Assembly (NCBI GenBank): GCA_000169395.1
Contig: AAXZ01000009.1
Coordinates: 34,954 to 98,953 of the forward strand
Direction of reading: 5' to 3'
From: Rhodobacteraceae bacterium HTCC2150
Lineage (GTDB): Bacteria > Pseudomonadota > Alphaproteobacteria > Rhodobacterales > Rhodobacteraceae
DNA: 64,000 nt
The position numbers and the translations under genes are program-made. The stretch's first letter is position 1. Each line of letters begins with the position of its first letter. Of this stretch, positions 45,276 through 54,218 are shown one piece after another. The notes under the pieces are model-generated. The model had not been told where the DNA came from. It was given only the letters and a program-made list of their open reading frames with translations, and searched no databases.

Positions 45276-47107
45276 CTGACGTTGACGACAAACGCGAACA
45301 GATCAACTACATCTCTGTGGATAGCGCACCAAAACGTTTTGCTGGACCGGTAAATCAACTGCAAGCCCCATTGATGCTGGCCCTCTTCACTGTACTCTCT
45401 GTCGTGTTATTGTGGGCCTTCAACACAGCTCCGGTCAGCACAGTATTTCCGAACCGTGATGTTGTTTTTTCACACCATGAAGGGCGGCACGCAATTGCGA
45501 TCAGGATCTATCTGATTACCTTCTTTGTTTCGTTTGCATCCTTCAGTAACGGAGGCTGGCGGGCTAGAACTTTATTCGGATTGGACATGGTCGTGATGTT
45601 TCTGCTGGGTTGTGCCGCCTTCGATCTTGCAAACGCTCTTACACATTTTGTGATTGGGAAGTCACTCTCACTTCATTTTAGTGCCATAGCGTCTGGGCTT
45701 TTTGGCTTCGCCATCTATTCGTTCAAACTGCTTGAGCGTGGTTTTATGCCTGCCCGTATCCGTATTGAGCAAATTTCTGTCAGTCAAATGCGCGCTATCA
45801 TCCGTCTTTTGGTGACACTTGTAACTGCAGCAGTTGTTGCTATCTGGGTTAGCAATATGGAACTCTCAACCGTCAGATGGTTGCGCGAATGGACATTACT
45901 GGGTGGAATTGGACCAGGTGTTTTCCTGTTTCTTCCTGTCTTGTTTGGTCAGTTGTATGTCCTTGCCATTTACGATGTGATCACTGCGAAAAAGGCAAAA
46001 TTTGCCCCACCAATTTCAATAATTGTCCCCGCGCACAACGAATCTTACATCATTGAGGATACCATCAATGCAATGGACCGCGCCGCAATGCACTATGGGG
46101 GTGAGGTCAATATCCTCATTATGAATAACAATTCTACAGATGAAACTGAAGATATCGCCTGCGCAACATTGGAAGCGTGCACTGCGGCTAAAGGACGGGT
46201 AATTAATGTCCCAAAACCGGGAAAATCTAACGCGTTGAATGCAGGGCTTGATGCCTGTGAAACAGAATTCCTTGTACGTGTAGATGCTGATACATTGGTT
46301 GGTGAGGATAACCTCTCTCGTGCTATGCCCTATTTCATCGATCCACACGTAGGGGTTGTCGGTGGTGTGCCTGTTCCGCCTGGTGGAGCATTGTTTGATC
46401 GTGCACGTTTATTAGAGGTTCTAGTGAAACATGGTTTCTATTCTGTCGCAATGGGCGCCGTGAATGGAGTAGTCGGCATTCCGGGTATGTTTGTGGTTTA
46501 TCGGACGCATCAACCGCGGTATCTTGGCGGATTTGTTGAAGGGATGAATGGCGAAGACACTGATGTGTCGTTGCGCATTGGCGAATTGGGGTTTCATTCC
46601 GTTGTTGATCCAAAAATTCGCTACATTTCCGAGGTTCCCTCTTCTTATAACCACATGCGTGAACAAAGAATGCGTTGGTTCCGATCAATCTATCACATTT
46701 CGTCCCGTTGCAGGGACCTAATTTATGGGCGAAACCTAACTCTGCGCGGCAAGATCATTTTGCCTTACATGCTGGTGAACTCTGCCCGCCGAGCAATGCT
46801 TGTACCACTTATCATATACGGTGGTCTTGAATGGGCCCTCAGGTTCAACCCCAACAGCCCCATTTTATGGCAATCTATTGTGGCTGTAACCACTGGTGCA
46901 CCCGCTATCATGGCTGTCATAGCATCCCTGTTAAATGGTGTGCCAAAAGGCATCATCGCTCTCCCAGAGTATCTCCTATTTCGTGTCCTACGAGCCTATT
47001 TCACACTAGAGTCGATGCTCAGCATCCTTGTCGATATCGAAGGCGAAGATCTCGAACAGGTGATCAAACTCGATATCGTGCCCGACAAGCCAATGCGCGT
47101 CGCATGA
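45272..47107 (+). CDS. Processive family 2 glycosyltransferase (cellulose-synthase-like)
   Basis: A 611-residue inner-membrane polysaccharide synthase. Several membrane helices precede the GT domain at about residues 245-470 with ISIIVPAHNESYIIEDT, NNNSTDE, the metal-binding VRVDADT, GEDTDVSLRIGELGF and QRMRW, which matches the QxxRW motif of processive synthases. Further helices follow at the C terminus. There is no PilZ domain, so c-di-GMP control in cis is unlikely. Translationally coupled to the BcsB-like gene. The sugar donor is unknown; UDP-sulfoquinovose or UDP-glucose are candidates given SqdB and GalU. Confidence 0.88.
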   Translation: MTDVDDKREQINYISVDSAPKRFAGPVNQLQAPLMLALFTVLSVVLLWAFNTAPVSTVFPNRDVVFSHHEGRHAIAIRIYLITFFVSFASFSNGGWRARTLFGLDMVVMFLLGCAAFDLANALTHFVIGKSLSLHFSAIASGLFGFAIYSFKLLERGFMPARIRIEQISVSQMRAIIRLLVTLVTAAVVAIWVSNMELSTVRWLREWTLLGGIGPGVFLFLPVLFGQLYVLAIYDVITAKKAKFAPPISIIVPAHNESYIIEDTINAMDRAAMHYGGEVNILIMNNNSTDETEDIACATLEACTAAKGRVINVPKPGKSNALNAGLDACETEFLVRVDADTLVGEDNLSRAMPYFIDPHVGVVGGVPVPPGGALFDRARLLEVLVKHGFYSVAMGAVNGVVGIPGMFVVYRTHQPRYLGGFVEGMNGEDTDVSLRIGELGFHSVVDPKIRYISEVPSSYNHMREQRMRWFRSIYHISSRCRDLIYGRNLTLRGKIILPYMLVNSARRAMLVPLIIYGGLEWALRFNPNSPILWQSIVAVTTGAPAIMAVIASLLNGVPKGIIALPEYLLFRVLRAYFTLESMLSILVDIEGEDLEQVIKLDIVPDKPMRVA

Positions 47108-47187
47108 TTTTCACATTCGGCACACCTCTCAATTAAAAGGTGTGATCACCGCCGGATCAGAACACCAAGTCAAAGGTAAACCCTACT

Positions 47188-47894
47188 TTGTATACGACAC
47201 GATTTTTGCCAGCGGATAAAATTGGTCTAGCATTAATAGCGTTCGTTGGGTTGGGGCAGGGCGCAAGCGCCGCTCCCTGCGTTTCAGATAGGTTTGATCA
47301 AGCGTTACCAGGATCAACAGATGCTGCCTATTTTATAGCCTACGTGCCCTCTGTAAGGCTTCCAGCCTTTTGGCAAGCTGGCCGCATCAACGGTTTTGCT
47401 TACAAGATGTTTTCTAATGGCAAAGCCATGCTGAAATCGCCTGATAAAACCAAAATTGGGTAATAAACGTAACATGCGATCTAGACGAGAAGGTTTGCAA
47501 AGCACAAAATATTAATACCCCGCCAGAACAAGCAATTCTTGCGGCCAATGCTGTTGCTAATTGACTTGTGGGAAAAGATGTAAGCGCGGCTGATTTAACA
47601 AAGCCTGCGAAAATCGAATTGGCCGAAACCAAACCCGTCAGCGAGGAAATATCTCTGCCAACACCAAGCGTGCCAGCGGCACCTTGCGGACTTGCTTTGG
47701 TTGATGAAAAAAAAGACGTGGCTACAATTCAACGATTACTTAAGATGGCTTGGGCTCGGACTGGGCTTGTGGATGGTATAATGGGTCGCAAAACTAAAAA
47801 GGCCATAGAAAGCTTTGTGGGCGTTTCAGATACAAGTCCGCCAACAGAAAAAGTGATCGCACATTTAGACAGCATGCTATGTGAAAAGATTTGA
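47188..47894 (+). pseudogene. Exported peptidoglycan-binding-domain protein with frameshift and stop
   Basis: The TTG-started frame encodes a signal peptide (IGLALIAFVGLGQGASAAP) and about 70 more residues, then meets a stop at about 47461. The frame reached by restoring one base in an A run near 47453-47457 continues with TCDLDEKVCKAQNINTPP until an in-frame TGA at 47562-47564. The same frame then continues to 47894 with a PG-binding-like segment LVDGIMGRKTKKAIESF. Two lesions make it a pseudogene unless the sequence is wrong. It follows the glycosyltransferase and may have been part of the same operon. Confidence 0.65.
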
Positions 47895-47948
47895 TTGCTG
47901 TCAATCGTTTAAAGATTTGCGCACAGATCTGGCAATTTTTTACGTAGG

Positions 47949-48515
47949 TTAGTAGAATCCTATACTATCCACATCTAACAGCGCGGTGTGATCTCGGCCG
48001 TATGCAACTATGCCGACGGATTTTATTTTCTCGGACTTTGGTGTTTTGGATAGAATGCCACCTGAGGGTGCAAATTCCGAAAAGGGCAGAACTACTTCGG
48101 ACCAATCCTTTCCTGCAACAAAGCTGACCTGATAGTATTGCCAAGGCAATCTTGTTCCGTTGGTCCGCACATGAATGTAATAAGTCTCACCGTTTCCACG
48201 CACATTGATTTTGATGCCCGACAAACCTTTGACTGGTCGCGCGCCAAGTTTATTTCTAACTTGGATAAAGCCACCATTGTTTTCGGTTGTAACATTTCCA
48301 CTTAGACGAGCGAATGATCTTTTCTCATTCTGAATGAATTCCACCGTTCCTTCTGATTGACCACCCATTACTGTATCAGCGACATAGGTCCAATTTTTTG
48401 CTGGGTTAGACTTAAATCCATCACTCCAGACCGATTGAGCGTGCACGCTTCCAGAGGATGCATAAAGAAGGGCAATCGACGCCAGAAATTTTGTGTGACT
48501 TTTCATTTTGTTCAA
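47949..48515 (-). CDS. CIA30-family exported protein
   Basis: A 188-residue protein with a signal peptide (SIALLYASSGSVHAQ). The mature part matches the complex-I intermediate-associated protein 30 fold: TVMGGQSEGTVEF, FARLSGNVTTENNGGFIQVR, GNGETYYIHVRTNG and LPFSEFAPSGG. Bacterial members of this family are of unknown function and are often found near oxidative-stress genes. Last of a three-gene minus-strand group with the TspO-like gene upstream. Converges on the PG-binding pseudogene. Confidence 0.8.
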   Translation of the reverse strand: MNKMKSHTKFLASIALLYASSGSVHAQSVWSDGFKSNPAKNWTYVADTVMGGQSEGTVEFIQNEKRSFARLSGNVTTENNGGFIQVRNKLGARPVKGLSGIKINVRGNGETYYIHVRTNGTRLPWQYYQVSFVAGKDWSEVVLPFSEFAPSGGILSKTPKSEKIKSVGIVAYGRDHTALLDVDSIGFY

Positions 48516-48535
48516 TCCTAAATGTGAGGGTTAGA

Positions 48536-49249
48536 TTAATGAAATGTTGGCCGAGCAAGACGGATTGCTAAAAAGCTAAGGAATATCGCGCCGATCCCAG
48601 CAAGTATTGAAACCGGCAAAATTTCCGTCCCATTGGCGACGATGATCCCGATCAACGCCCAGACAACAGTCATTAAATATTCCGGTGACTTACGACCGAC
48701 CATTAACACAGTTGTTGTGACCAACAAGCCGATGATAATTCCAATAAATGCCCAGCCAAATGAATTAGCCAAAACACCGTACCCAGCCATAGTCGTGCCA
48801 AGAGATACACACGACGCGGCGGTAAGCCATCCCGCGTAAATCCCAACAGGTGCCTGAAACCACCAACGGTCGCGGGTGGGTGAAATTATCAACGACCAAA
48901 CAGCGCCAACAGCCATGATGATGATCGTGATTGTCGCCCAAATCGCACTTGCGTTGGCTATGGCCAACCATGGCACGCCAACCGCTAAACTAACGATCAA
49001 TGGTTTTCGCGCCGCGTTCCAATCTTGATCATTTGGCCGTTTCAGGAAACCATACACGGCCGAAACGATGAGCCAAGCATAGATCAAACCCCAAATTGAA
49101 AACGCATAACCGGCGGGTTGAATGGGCGGATCAATTTGGGGAATTGGGAGTTGATTGGCCAAAAAACCAGAAAACGGATTAGTTAACGCCGGGGACACAG
49201 CAAATGCTATTGTAAGAAGAAGCGTGACCGCAGAAGTTAGGTTTTTCAT
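48536..49249 (-). CDS. TspO/MBR-like membrane protein
   Basis: A 237-residue integral membrane protein with about seven hydrophobic segments. It resembles the TspO/MBR group (tryptophan-rich sensory proteins) through the Pro-rich GYAFSIWGLIYAWLI region and DRWWFQAPVGIYAGWLTAA. Classical TspO has five helices and about 160 residues, so this is a longer relative. It precedes the CIA30 gene by 20 bases on the same strand. Its function may be in tetrapyrrole or stress signalling; this is inference. Confidence 0.75.
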   Translation of the reverse strand: MKNLTSAVTLLLTIAFAVSPALTNPFSGFLANQLPIPQIDPPIQPAGYAFSIWGLIYAWLIVSAVYGFLKRPNDQDWNAARKPLIVSLAVGVPWLAIANASAIWATITIIIMAVGAVWSLIISPTRDRWWFQAPVGIYAGWLTAASCVSLGTTMAGYGVLANSFGWAFIGIIIGLLVTTTVLMVGRKSPEYLMTVVWALIGIIVANGTEILPVSILAGIGAIFLSFLAIRLARPTFH

Positions 49250-49305
49250 ATTTCTGGCCTTTCAAACCAATCAATTTGCCACGTCTTCAAACAACGCTGC
49301 GTGAA

Positions 49306-49581
49306 CTAGTTTCCGTCTTGGGGCAGTATCGACTTTTCTTTTTGCTCTGCCTGCTGGAATATTGTCAATGTAATAAACAACGCGCTTATTACCAAGCCAT
49401 GTCCGATCGCTGTGATGCCAAACACAAAATAGCTGCCGATTAAAATAGAGAACACGGCGCTCCACATCCAGGCCAACATTTGCATAAGCATGTGTGCAGT
49501 AGCGAGCGGGTAATTACGCAATGGGTTTTTGTTGTGATCCATAACGCCTGACCAAGTGTCATTAATAAATGTGTTTTTCAT
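49306..49581 (-). CDS. Small two-helix membrane protein, unknown
   Basis: A 91-residue protein starting at the ATG at 49581, with GAAGGAA before it. Two hydrophobic segments are seen (HMLMQMLAWMWSAVFSILIG and GITAIGHGLVISALFITLTI), with an N-terminal polar WSGVMDHNKNPLRNYP region and a charged C terminus. No family recognised. It is upstream of and co-directional with the TspO-like gene and may be in the same operon. Confidence 0.6.
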   Translation of the reverse strand: MKNTFINDTWSGVMDHNKNPLRNYPLATAHMLMQMLAWMWSAVFSILIGSYFVFGITAIGHGLVISALFITLTIFQQAEQKEKSILPQDGN

Positions 49582-49782
49582 TGTCTTTTCCTTCTCGGTT
49601 GGTAGGTGGTTGTAAAGGCCGCTTTGAGCAGCTCTTGATGAGGCAACTGTGCCGGCCTTAACCATAAAAGTTACTTTTCAATGGTCGTTGAAGGCGCGGA
49701 CTTACCTGTCGCACATACCCAGAAACGTATTTTGTTCTGGGCGAGGCGGCCCGCCAACATGGGGCGGACCGTAATAGCGGTA

Positions 49783-50268
49783 TTATGGCAGCAATACACT
49801 GTCGATCACATGGATCACGCCGTTTGAGCCAATGATGTCTGTCGCTACAACTTTCGCTTTGTTGATGTAGACTGATCCACCTTTGACATTGATGTGTACG
49901 TCTTTGCCGTTCACTGTTGTTGCGCGTTTCAGGTGAACTACGTCTGCTGCCAAAACGTTTCCAGCGACGACGTGGTATGTCAGGATACCTTGAAGAGTTG
50001 CTTTATTTCCTGGCTTGAGTAGATTTTCAACTGTGCCTGCAGGAAGTGCCGCGAAAGCAGCGTTTGTTGGTGCAAAAACTGTAAATGGGCCGTCGCCTTT
50101 TAATGTCTCGACCAAGCCTGCGGCACTAACTGCTGCAACAAGTGTTGAGAAATCTTTGTTTCCGGCTGCGATATCTACGATATCTGGCTCAGATGACATG
50201 TCTGCACACGCTGATAGGGCAATGGCGCTTGCGGTGGCGGCGGCGATTAAAAAAGTTCTGCGTAACAT
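49783..50268 (-). CDS. Fasciclin (FAS1) domain lipoprotein
   Basis: A 161-residue exported FAS1 protein. A lipoprotein signal is present ([13 protein letters not shown], lipobox LSAC). The FAS1 domain has [48 protein letters not shown] and the closing [20 protein letters not shown]1 proteins mediate adhesion or ligand binding. A close paralogue follows upstream at 50355 and shares most motifs, suggesting tandem duplication. A GC-rich hairpin separates them. Confidence 0.92.
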   Translation of the reverse strand: MLRRTFLIAAATASAIALSACADMSSEPDIVDIAAGNKDFSTLVAAVSAAGLVETLKGDGPFTVFAPTNAAFAALPAGTVENLLKPGNKATLQGILTYHVVAGNVLAADVVHLKRATTVNGKDVHINVKGGSVYINKAKVVATDIIGSNGVIHVIDSVLLP

Positions 50269-50301
50269 CGAGGTATTCCTTACATTAGGTTATAAAAAGG
50301 T

Positions 50302-50339
50302 GCCCCGGGCACTCCGTTAGCGGGCATTCCGCCCGGGGC
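50302..50339 (-). terminator. Hairpin between the two FAS1 genes
   Basis: Nine-base arms GCCCCGGGC and GCCCGGGGC with a 20-base loop lie 16 bases after the upstream FAS1 stop. On the minus strand CTTTTTATA follows soon after the stem, which fits an intrinsic terminator. Confidence 0.65.
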
Positions 50340-50354
50340 GAGGGATCCTTATCC

Positions 50355-50843
50355 TTACGGTAGGATGACTGCGTCGATCACGTGAATAACGCCGTTGGTT
50401 GCCTCGATATCGGCAGCAACAACGTTGGCACCATCAACCATGACGCCATTGTCTAGATCGATAGTCACTGAGGATCCCTGTACGGTTGCCGCTTTCATGT
50501 CGTCCTGTAAATCTGTGGACATCACTTTACCGGAAATTACATGGTAGGTTAGAACGGCGATCAATTGATCTTTGTTCTCTGGAAGTAGTAGGCCTTCGAC
50601 TGTGCCTGCTGGTAGAGCGGCGAACGCGTCGTCTGTTGGGGCAAATACTGTGAATGGGCCTTCGCTTTGCAAAGTTGCTACAAGATCAGCGGCGCTTACG
50701 GCAGCGACCAGCGTGTTAAATGTGCCAGCGCCTACTGCAACGTCTACAATATCACCTTCTGCTGCAAATGCAGATGAGAATGAAGTAAAGCTTAGTGCAA
50801 TGGCTGCTGTCATTGTTGCGAATTTTGAAGTTTTAAAAGTCAT
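50355..50843 (-). CDS. Fasciclin (FAS1) domain exported protein
   Basis: A 162-residue protein with a Sec signal peptide ([20 protein letters not shown]). The FAS1 domain has [49 protein letters not shown] and the ending [15 protein letters not shown]. Very similar in layout to the neighbouring lipoprotein, but without a lipobox, so one is likely anchored and the other free. AAGGAAC precedes the ATG. It is divergent from the XRE-cupin regulator. Confidence 0.92.
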   Translation of the reverse strand: MTFKTSKFATMTAAIALSFTSFSSAFAAEGDIVDVAVGAGTFNTLVAAVSAADLVATLQSEGPFTVFAPTDDAFAALPAGTVEGLLLPENKDQLIAVLTYHVISGKVMSTDLQDDMKAATVQGSSVTIDLDNGVMVDGANVVAADIEATNGVIHVIDAVILP

Positions 50844-51010
50844 ATCGAGTTCCTTTTTTAGACTATTGCGTGCAACTTATTTGCTGCTGTATATGTTCAT
50901 GAGGTGAAAAACTTGTTCATACAATGCAAATGTGCATTTTATGCAAAAGTTTTTCATATTATGAAAATTGACGCTTAAAAGTTGCGTTTCAGGAAAAAAG
51001 TGAGACGATA

Positions 51011-51598
51011 ATGATCCCAGATACACTTTCCGAAGGCTTAGAAAGCTACCGCATTGGCCAAAAGATTCGGGCCTTAAGGACCGAAAAGGCGCTTGGTCTG
51101 ACACAATTAGGGAATCACACTGACTTGTCTGCGGGCATGTTATCCAAGATTGAACGTGGTCAAGTAATACCGACGCTGCCTACACTTTTGCGTATCGCTA
51201 TGGTTTTTGGCGTTGGATTAGAACACTTTTTTGAAGAGGGTGATGCGCCAACCTTAGAAATCGTTCGCTCAAAAGAGAGATTAAAAATGCCTGATACAAT
51301 GGAAAGGATGCCCAGCTATTATTTTGAAAGTCTCGATTTTCCCGTCAATGATCGCCCGATTGATTCATTTTTGTCTGAGTTCGTTCCAAGAGCAAAAGCA
51401 TCGGAACCACACGAACATGAGGGGATCGAATTGGTCTATGTCATTTCTGGTGTGTTAGAGATTCACATTCATGATGATGTTCACCAGCTTGCTGCAAAGG
51501 ACTCAATTTATTTTGACGCAACGCATCCTCATTCTTATAAATGTGCTTCACCAGACAAGGCCACAGCCGTTATCGTTGCCGCAAAAGATTGTGGGTAA
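51011..51598 (+). CDS. XRE-family regulator with cupin domain
   Basis: A 195-residue transcription factor. Residues about 14-70 form an XRE helix-turn-helix (KIRALRTEKALGLTQLGNHTDLSAGMLSKIERGQ), and residues about 110-190 form a cupin with HEHEGIELVYVISGVLEIHIHDDVH. Such proteins sense a small ligand and often control stress or polyamine genes. It is divergent from the upstream FAS1 gene, separated by about 170 bases, and may control it. Confidence 0.88.
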   Translation: MIPDTLSEGLESYRIGQKIRALRTEKALGLTQLGNHTDLSAGMLSKIERGQVIPTLPTLLRIAMVFGVGLEHFFEEGDAPTLEIVRSKERLKMPDTMERMPSYYFESLDFPVNDRPIDSFLSEFVPRAKASEPHEHEGIELVYVISGVLEIHIHDDVHQLAAKDSIYFDATHPHSYKCASPDKATAVIVAAKDCG

Positions 51599-51791
51599 AA
51601 ATTAGAGTGAACATCTTACGCGTAATGAGTGTTATGTTAAATAACATGCCGCAAACAATGTAGTTACGCAAAACATACTGGAATCAATGAACCAATCGAC
51701 CAAAATGATCCTTTAAGTTATAAACGTTAATCAATTTGCGTCTGACATCGCCCACAATGTGGTTGTTATGGAACCACAATCCCATTAACAT

Positions 51792-51807
51792 ATTCACTTA
51801 ATAGAAT
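51792..51807. promoter_or_regulatory. ATTC-N8-GAAT operator upstream of soxG
   Basis: ATTCACTTAATAGAAT, extended to ATATTC/GAATAT, ends 16 bases before the soxG ATG. It matches the pattern known for SqrR/BigR-type ArsR repressors that sense sulfane sulfur. The same pattern occurs before soxB and soxX. Confidence 0.6.
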
Positions 51808-51823
51808 ATTAAAAGGGTGTCTT

Positions 51824-52741
51824 ATGCAGTATTCACGTAGAGATTTTTTGAAACATTCTGCCGGCTCAGCACTTGCTGCAAATATTGGCCTTGCTGGAAC
51901 TGCCAACGCAAAGGTCCAAATTGGAGACGCTTTGATTGATGTTGTCAGCGATGGTTCCCTAACCCTGCCCGGCAACTTCATTTTTGGGCCTATGCCACAA
52001 GACGAACTGGCCCCTCTTTTGGCAAAGTACAATCAGCCAATCGATCAATTGACGCCACCCTGCAACGTCACACTTTTGCGTTCAGAGGGACGTACAGTAT
52101 TGTTTGATGTGGGTTCTGGTCCTGATTTTGCACCAAATTCTGGCATTCTTTTAGACTCGCTTGATGCCTTGGGCGTCGCGCCAGAGGATGTGACAGACAT
52201 CGTATTTACCCACGCCCATCCTGATCACCTGTGGGGCTTGCTAGATGATTTTGACGATCCCCTATTTCCAGAGGCCTCTTATATGATTGGCAAGAAGGAA
52301 TGGGATTATTGGATGGACCCAAACACCGTTGACACAATCGGCGATGCACGCGTTCCCTTTGCTGTTGGTGCACAACGCCGTCTAGAAACGATTGAGGATA
52401 ACATTTCATTCTTTACAGATGGACAGGAAATTTTGACCGGTGTCGCCGCACGTCAAAGTTTTGGGCATACTCCGGGGCACATGGCTTTTGAGGTCAATTC
52501 TGGTTCGGAATCTGTCATGATTGTTGGCGACAGTATTGGCAATCATCACATCGCATTTGAACGCCCCGATTGGCCGTCGGGGCCAGATCAGGATCAAGAC
52601 GTGGCCGCGCAAACGCGCATTGGTTTGTTGGATCAACTGGCCCACAGCAAAATGCAGGTCATTGGCTATCACCTTTCAGGAAATGGGCTTGGGCGGGTTG
52701 AAAAAACTGGATCTGGTTATCGCTTTTTAAAGGAAGACTAA
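51824..52741 (+). CDS. soxG: SoxG-like periplasmic zinc metallohydrolase
   Basis: A 305-residue exported MBL-fold protein. The twin-arginine signal is YSRRDFLKHSAGSA with cleavage near ANAK. Metal-binding residues are seen in FTHAHPDHLWGL (HxHxDH), and further His/Asp in GHTPGHMAF and VGDSIGNH. SoxG and SoxH of Paracoccus-type sox clusters are MBL-fold proteins of about 303 and 317 residues, matching the pair here. It is convergent with the rest of the sox cluster, and the next gene is soxH after one base. Role in thiosulfate metabolism not settled. Confidence 0.78.
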   Translation: MQYSRRDFLKHSAGSALAANIGLAGTANAKVQIGDALIDVVSDGSLTLPGNFIFGPMPQDELAPLLAKYNQPIDQLTPPCNVTLLRSEGRTVLFDVGSGPDFAPNSGILLDSLDALGVAPEDVTDIVFTHAHPDHLWGLLDDFDDPLFPEASYMIGKKEWDYWMDPNTVDTIGDARVPFAVGAQRRLETIEDNISFFTDGQEILTGVAARQSFGHTPGHMAFEVNSGSESVMIVGDSIGNHHIAFERPDWPSGPDQDQDVAAQTRIGLLDQLAHSKMQVIGYHLSGNGLGRVEKTGSGYRFLKED

Positions 52742-52742
52742 G

Positions 52743-53699
52743 ATGAACCATTTTGTAAAATTCGCAATTTTGGCCGCAGCGACATGCGCAACCCCTACGT
52801 TTGCTAGCGAGGATATTGCGGATCAATATCCAGACTCAATGCTATATGCCAAACCGGTTGAAGTCATTCCCGGTGTGTTCAGTGCCATTGGGGCCACGGC
52901 ACCCTCGACTTATGAAAATGCGGGCCACAACAACAACCTAAGTTTCATTGTGACTGACGAAGGCGTGGTGGTTGTGAATTCTGGCGGCTCTTATCTGTTG
53001 GCAAAGGCGCTGCATGCCGAAATTAAGGCCGCAACCGATCAACCCGTTGTTTTGGTTTTCAATGAAAATGGCCAAGGTCATGCTATGTTGGGCAATTCAT
53101 ATTGGGCCAAACAAGGCGTTAAAATCATCGCGCATTCTGATGCGGCACATGAATTCGAGGAATATGGCGCCCGTTCATTGCAAGGCGCACAGTCACGGAT
53201 CAAAGAACGCGCAGATGGCACCACCGTGGTCTTGCCTACGGAAACATTTGACGACACCTACGACGTTGAACTTGGTGGTCTACAAATCAGCGCGCGAAAT
53301 CTGGGCCCTGCCCACAGCCCCGGTGACATCGTTGTCTGGTTGCCACAGAAAAGCTTGGTGATTTCTGGCGATGTTGCTTTTCACGAACGGCTCTTACCGA
53401 TTTTTGAACATACAATGACGGCGGATTGGGTCGAAACGTGGAATAACGAATTTGAGGCACTGAACGCGACCTATGTGATCCCCGGCCACGGACATCCAAC
53501 AAACATGGATCAGGTACGACGTTATACCCTCGATTACTTGGTGTATCTGCGCGGCAAAATTGGCGCGCATCTTGATGATGGTGGTGATCTGGCAGAAGCG
53601 TATTACGTGGATCAATCGCCCTATACACGTCTGGACACGTTTGAAGAACTGGCCACCAAAAATGCTGGCCGCGTCTATGAACAGATGGAATTTGAGTAA
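52743..53699 (+). CDS. soxH: SoxH-like periplasmic zinc metallohydrolase
   Basis: A 318-residue exported MBL-fold protein with a signal peptide ending near TFAS. It resembles the quinoprotein-relay metallohydrolase group. Metal-site motifs are altered relative to the classic HxHxDH, with NENGQGHAMLGN at the equivalent position. Later features are GPAHSPGDIVVWLP, ISGDVAFHERLLP and YVIPGHGHPTN, which are well preserved. It is cotranscribed with soxG and ends three bases from the convergent DUF302 gene. Confidence 0.75.
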   Translation: MNHFVKFAILAAATCATPTFASEDIADQYPDSMLYAKPVEVIPGVFSAIGATAPSTYENAGHNNNLSFIVTDEGVVVVNSGGSYLLAKALHAEIKAATDQPVVLVFNENGQGHAMLGNSYWAKQGVKIIAHSDAAHEFEEYGARSLQGAQSRIKERADGTTVVLPTETFDDTYDVELGGLQISARNLGPAHSPGDIVVWLPQKSLVISGDVAFHERLLPIFEHTMTADWVETWNNEFEALNATYVIPGHGHPTNMDQVRRYTLDYLVYLRGKIGAHLDDGGDLAEAYYVDQSPYTRLDTFEELATKNAGRVYEQMEFE

Positions 53700-53702
53700 A
53701 AA

Positions 53703-54140
53703 CTACTCAGAGATTGCTTCGCGAACGATTTCGTCTAGCAAACTCTGAACTTTTTGCATGGGGCCGTCGGGGTAGTTTCGATATCCGACGGTGACTTTGC
53801 CATTTTGGTCAGCTACAAAAATTCCCCAAGGGCAAAATGCAATGTTTGTGGGGTCAATTTCCATGACTTGGCGCGAAAGCTTGGCCGAGCAAAAAACGAA
53901 AATATCCGCTGCGTCAAACAACTTGGTGCTGCTGCCTACGTCACCAGCGGTGCGGTTCAACATTTCACCTGTGTGACTGACGTAATCAATGACCAAGCCC
54001 TGATCGATAATGGCACTTTCCACCAGAAAAGTGGCGTCATCAAATGACCCATCAAAATCGTATATTGTTTTGGTGGCTTCATCAGCAAAACTTGCCGTTG
54101 ATGAAAAGGCGATAAAAGCGGCTGCAATCAAATGTTTCAT
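53703..54140 (-). CDS. DUF302-like exported protein
   Basis: A 145-residue exported protein with a signal peptide (AAAFIAFSSTASFADE). The body resembles DUF302: FDDATFLVESAIIDQGLVIDYVSHTGEML and later ADIFVFCSAKLSRQVMEID with NIAFCPWGIFVADQNG. Two Cys (FCSA and FCPW) are near the centre. DUF302 proteins are frequent in sulfur-oxidation loci but without known function. It lies downstream of soxF on the same strand and may be in that operon. Confidence 0.75.
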   Translation of the reverse strand: MKHLIAAAFIAFSSTASFADEATKTIYDFDGSFDDATFLVESAIIDQGLVIDYVSHTGEMLNRTAGDVGSSTKLFDAADIFVFCSAKLSRQVMEIDPTNIAFCPWGIFVADQNGKVTVGYRNYPDGPMQKVQSLLDEIVREAISE

Positions 54141-54161
54141 TTATTGTCACCTTATATCTGT

Positions 54162-54204
54162 TCCGCACCTGTTATGCGGATGATGAGGCCCAAGGGATTG
54201 GGCC
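54162..54204 (-). terminator. Two stem-loops after soxF
   Basis: GGCCCAA/TTGGGCC at 54187-54204 and TCCGCA/TGCGGA at 54162-54180 lie between the soxF stop and the DUF302 start. Neither has a clear T run. They may reduce read-through or stabilise the transcript end. Confidence 0.35.
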
Positions 54205-54218
54205 CCATCTGTCGTTAT

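Noticed and set aside
47121..47144. Terminator after the GT2 gene (CACACCT/AGGTGTG)
   Set aside because: Arms are seven bases with no T run; too weak to list as a feature.
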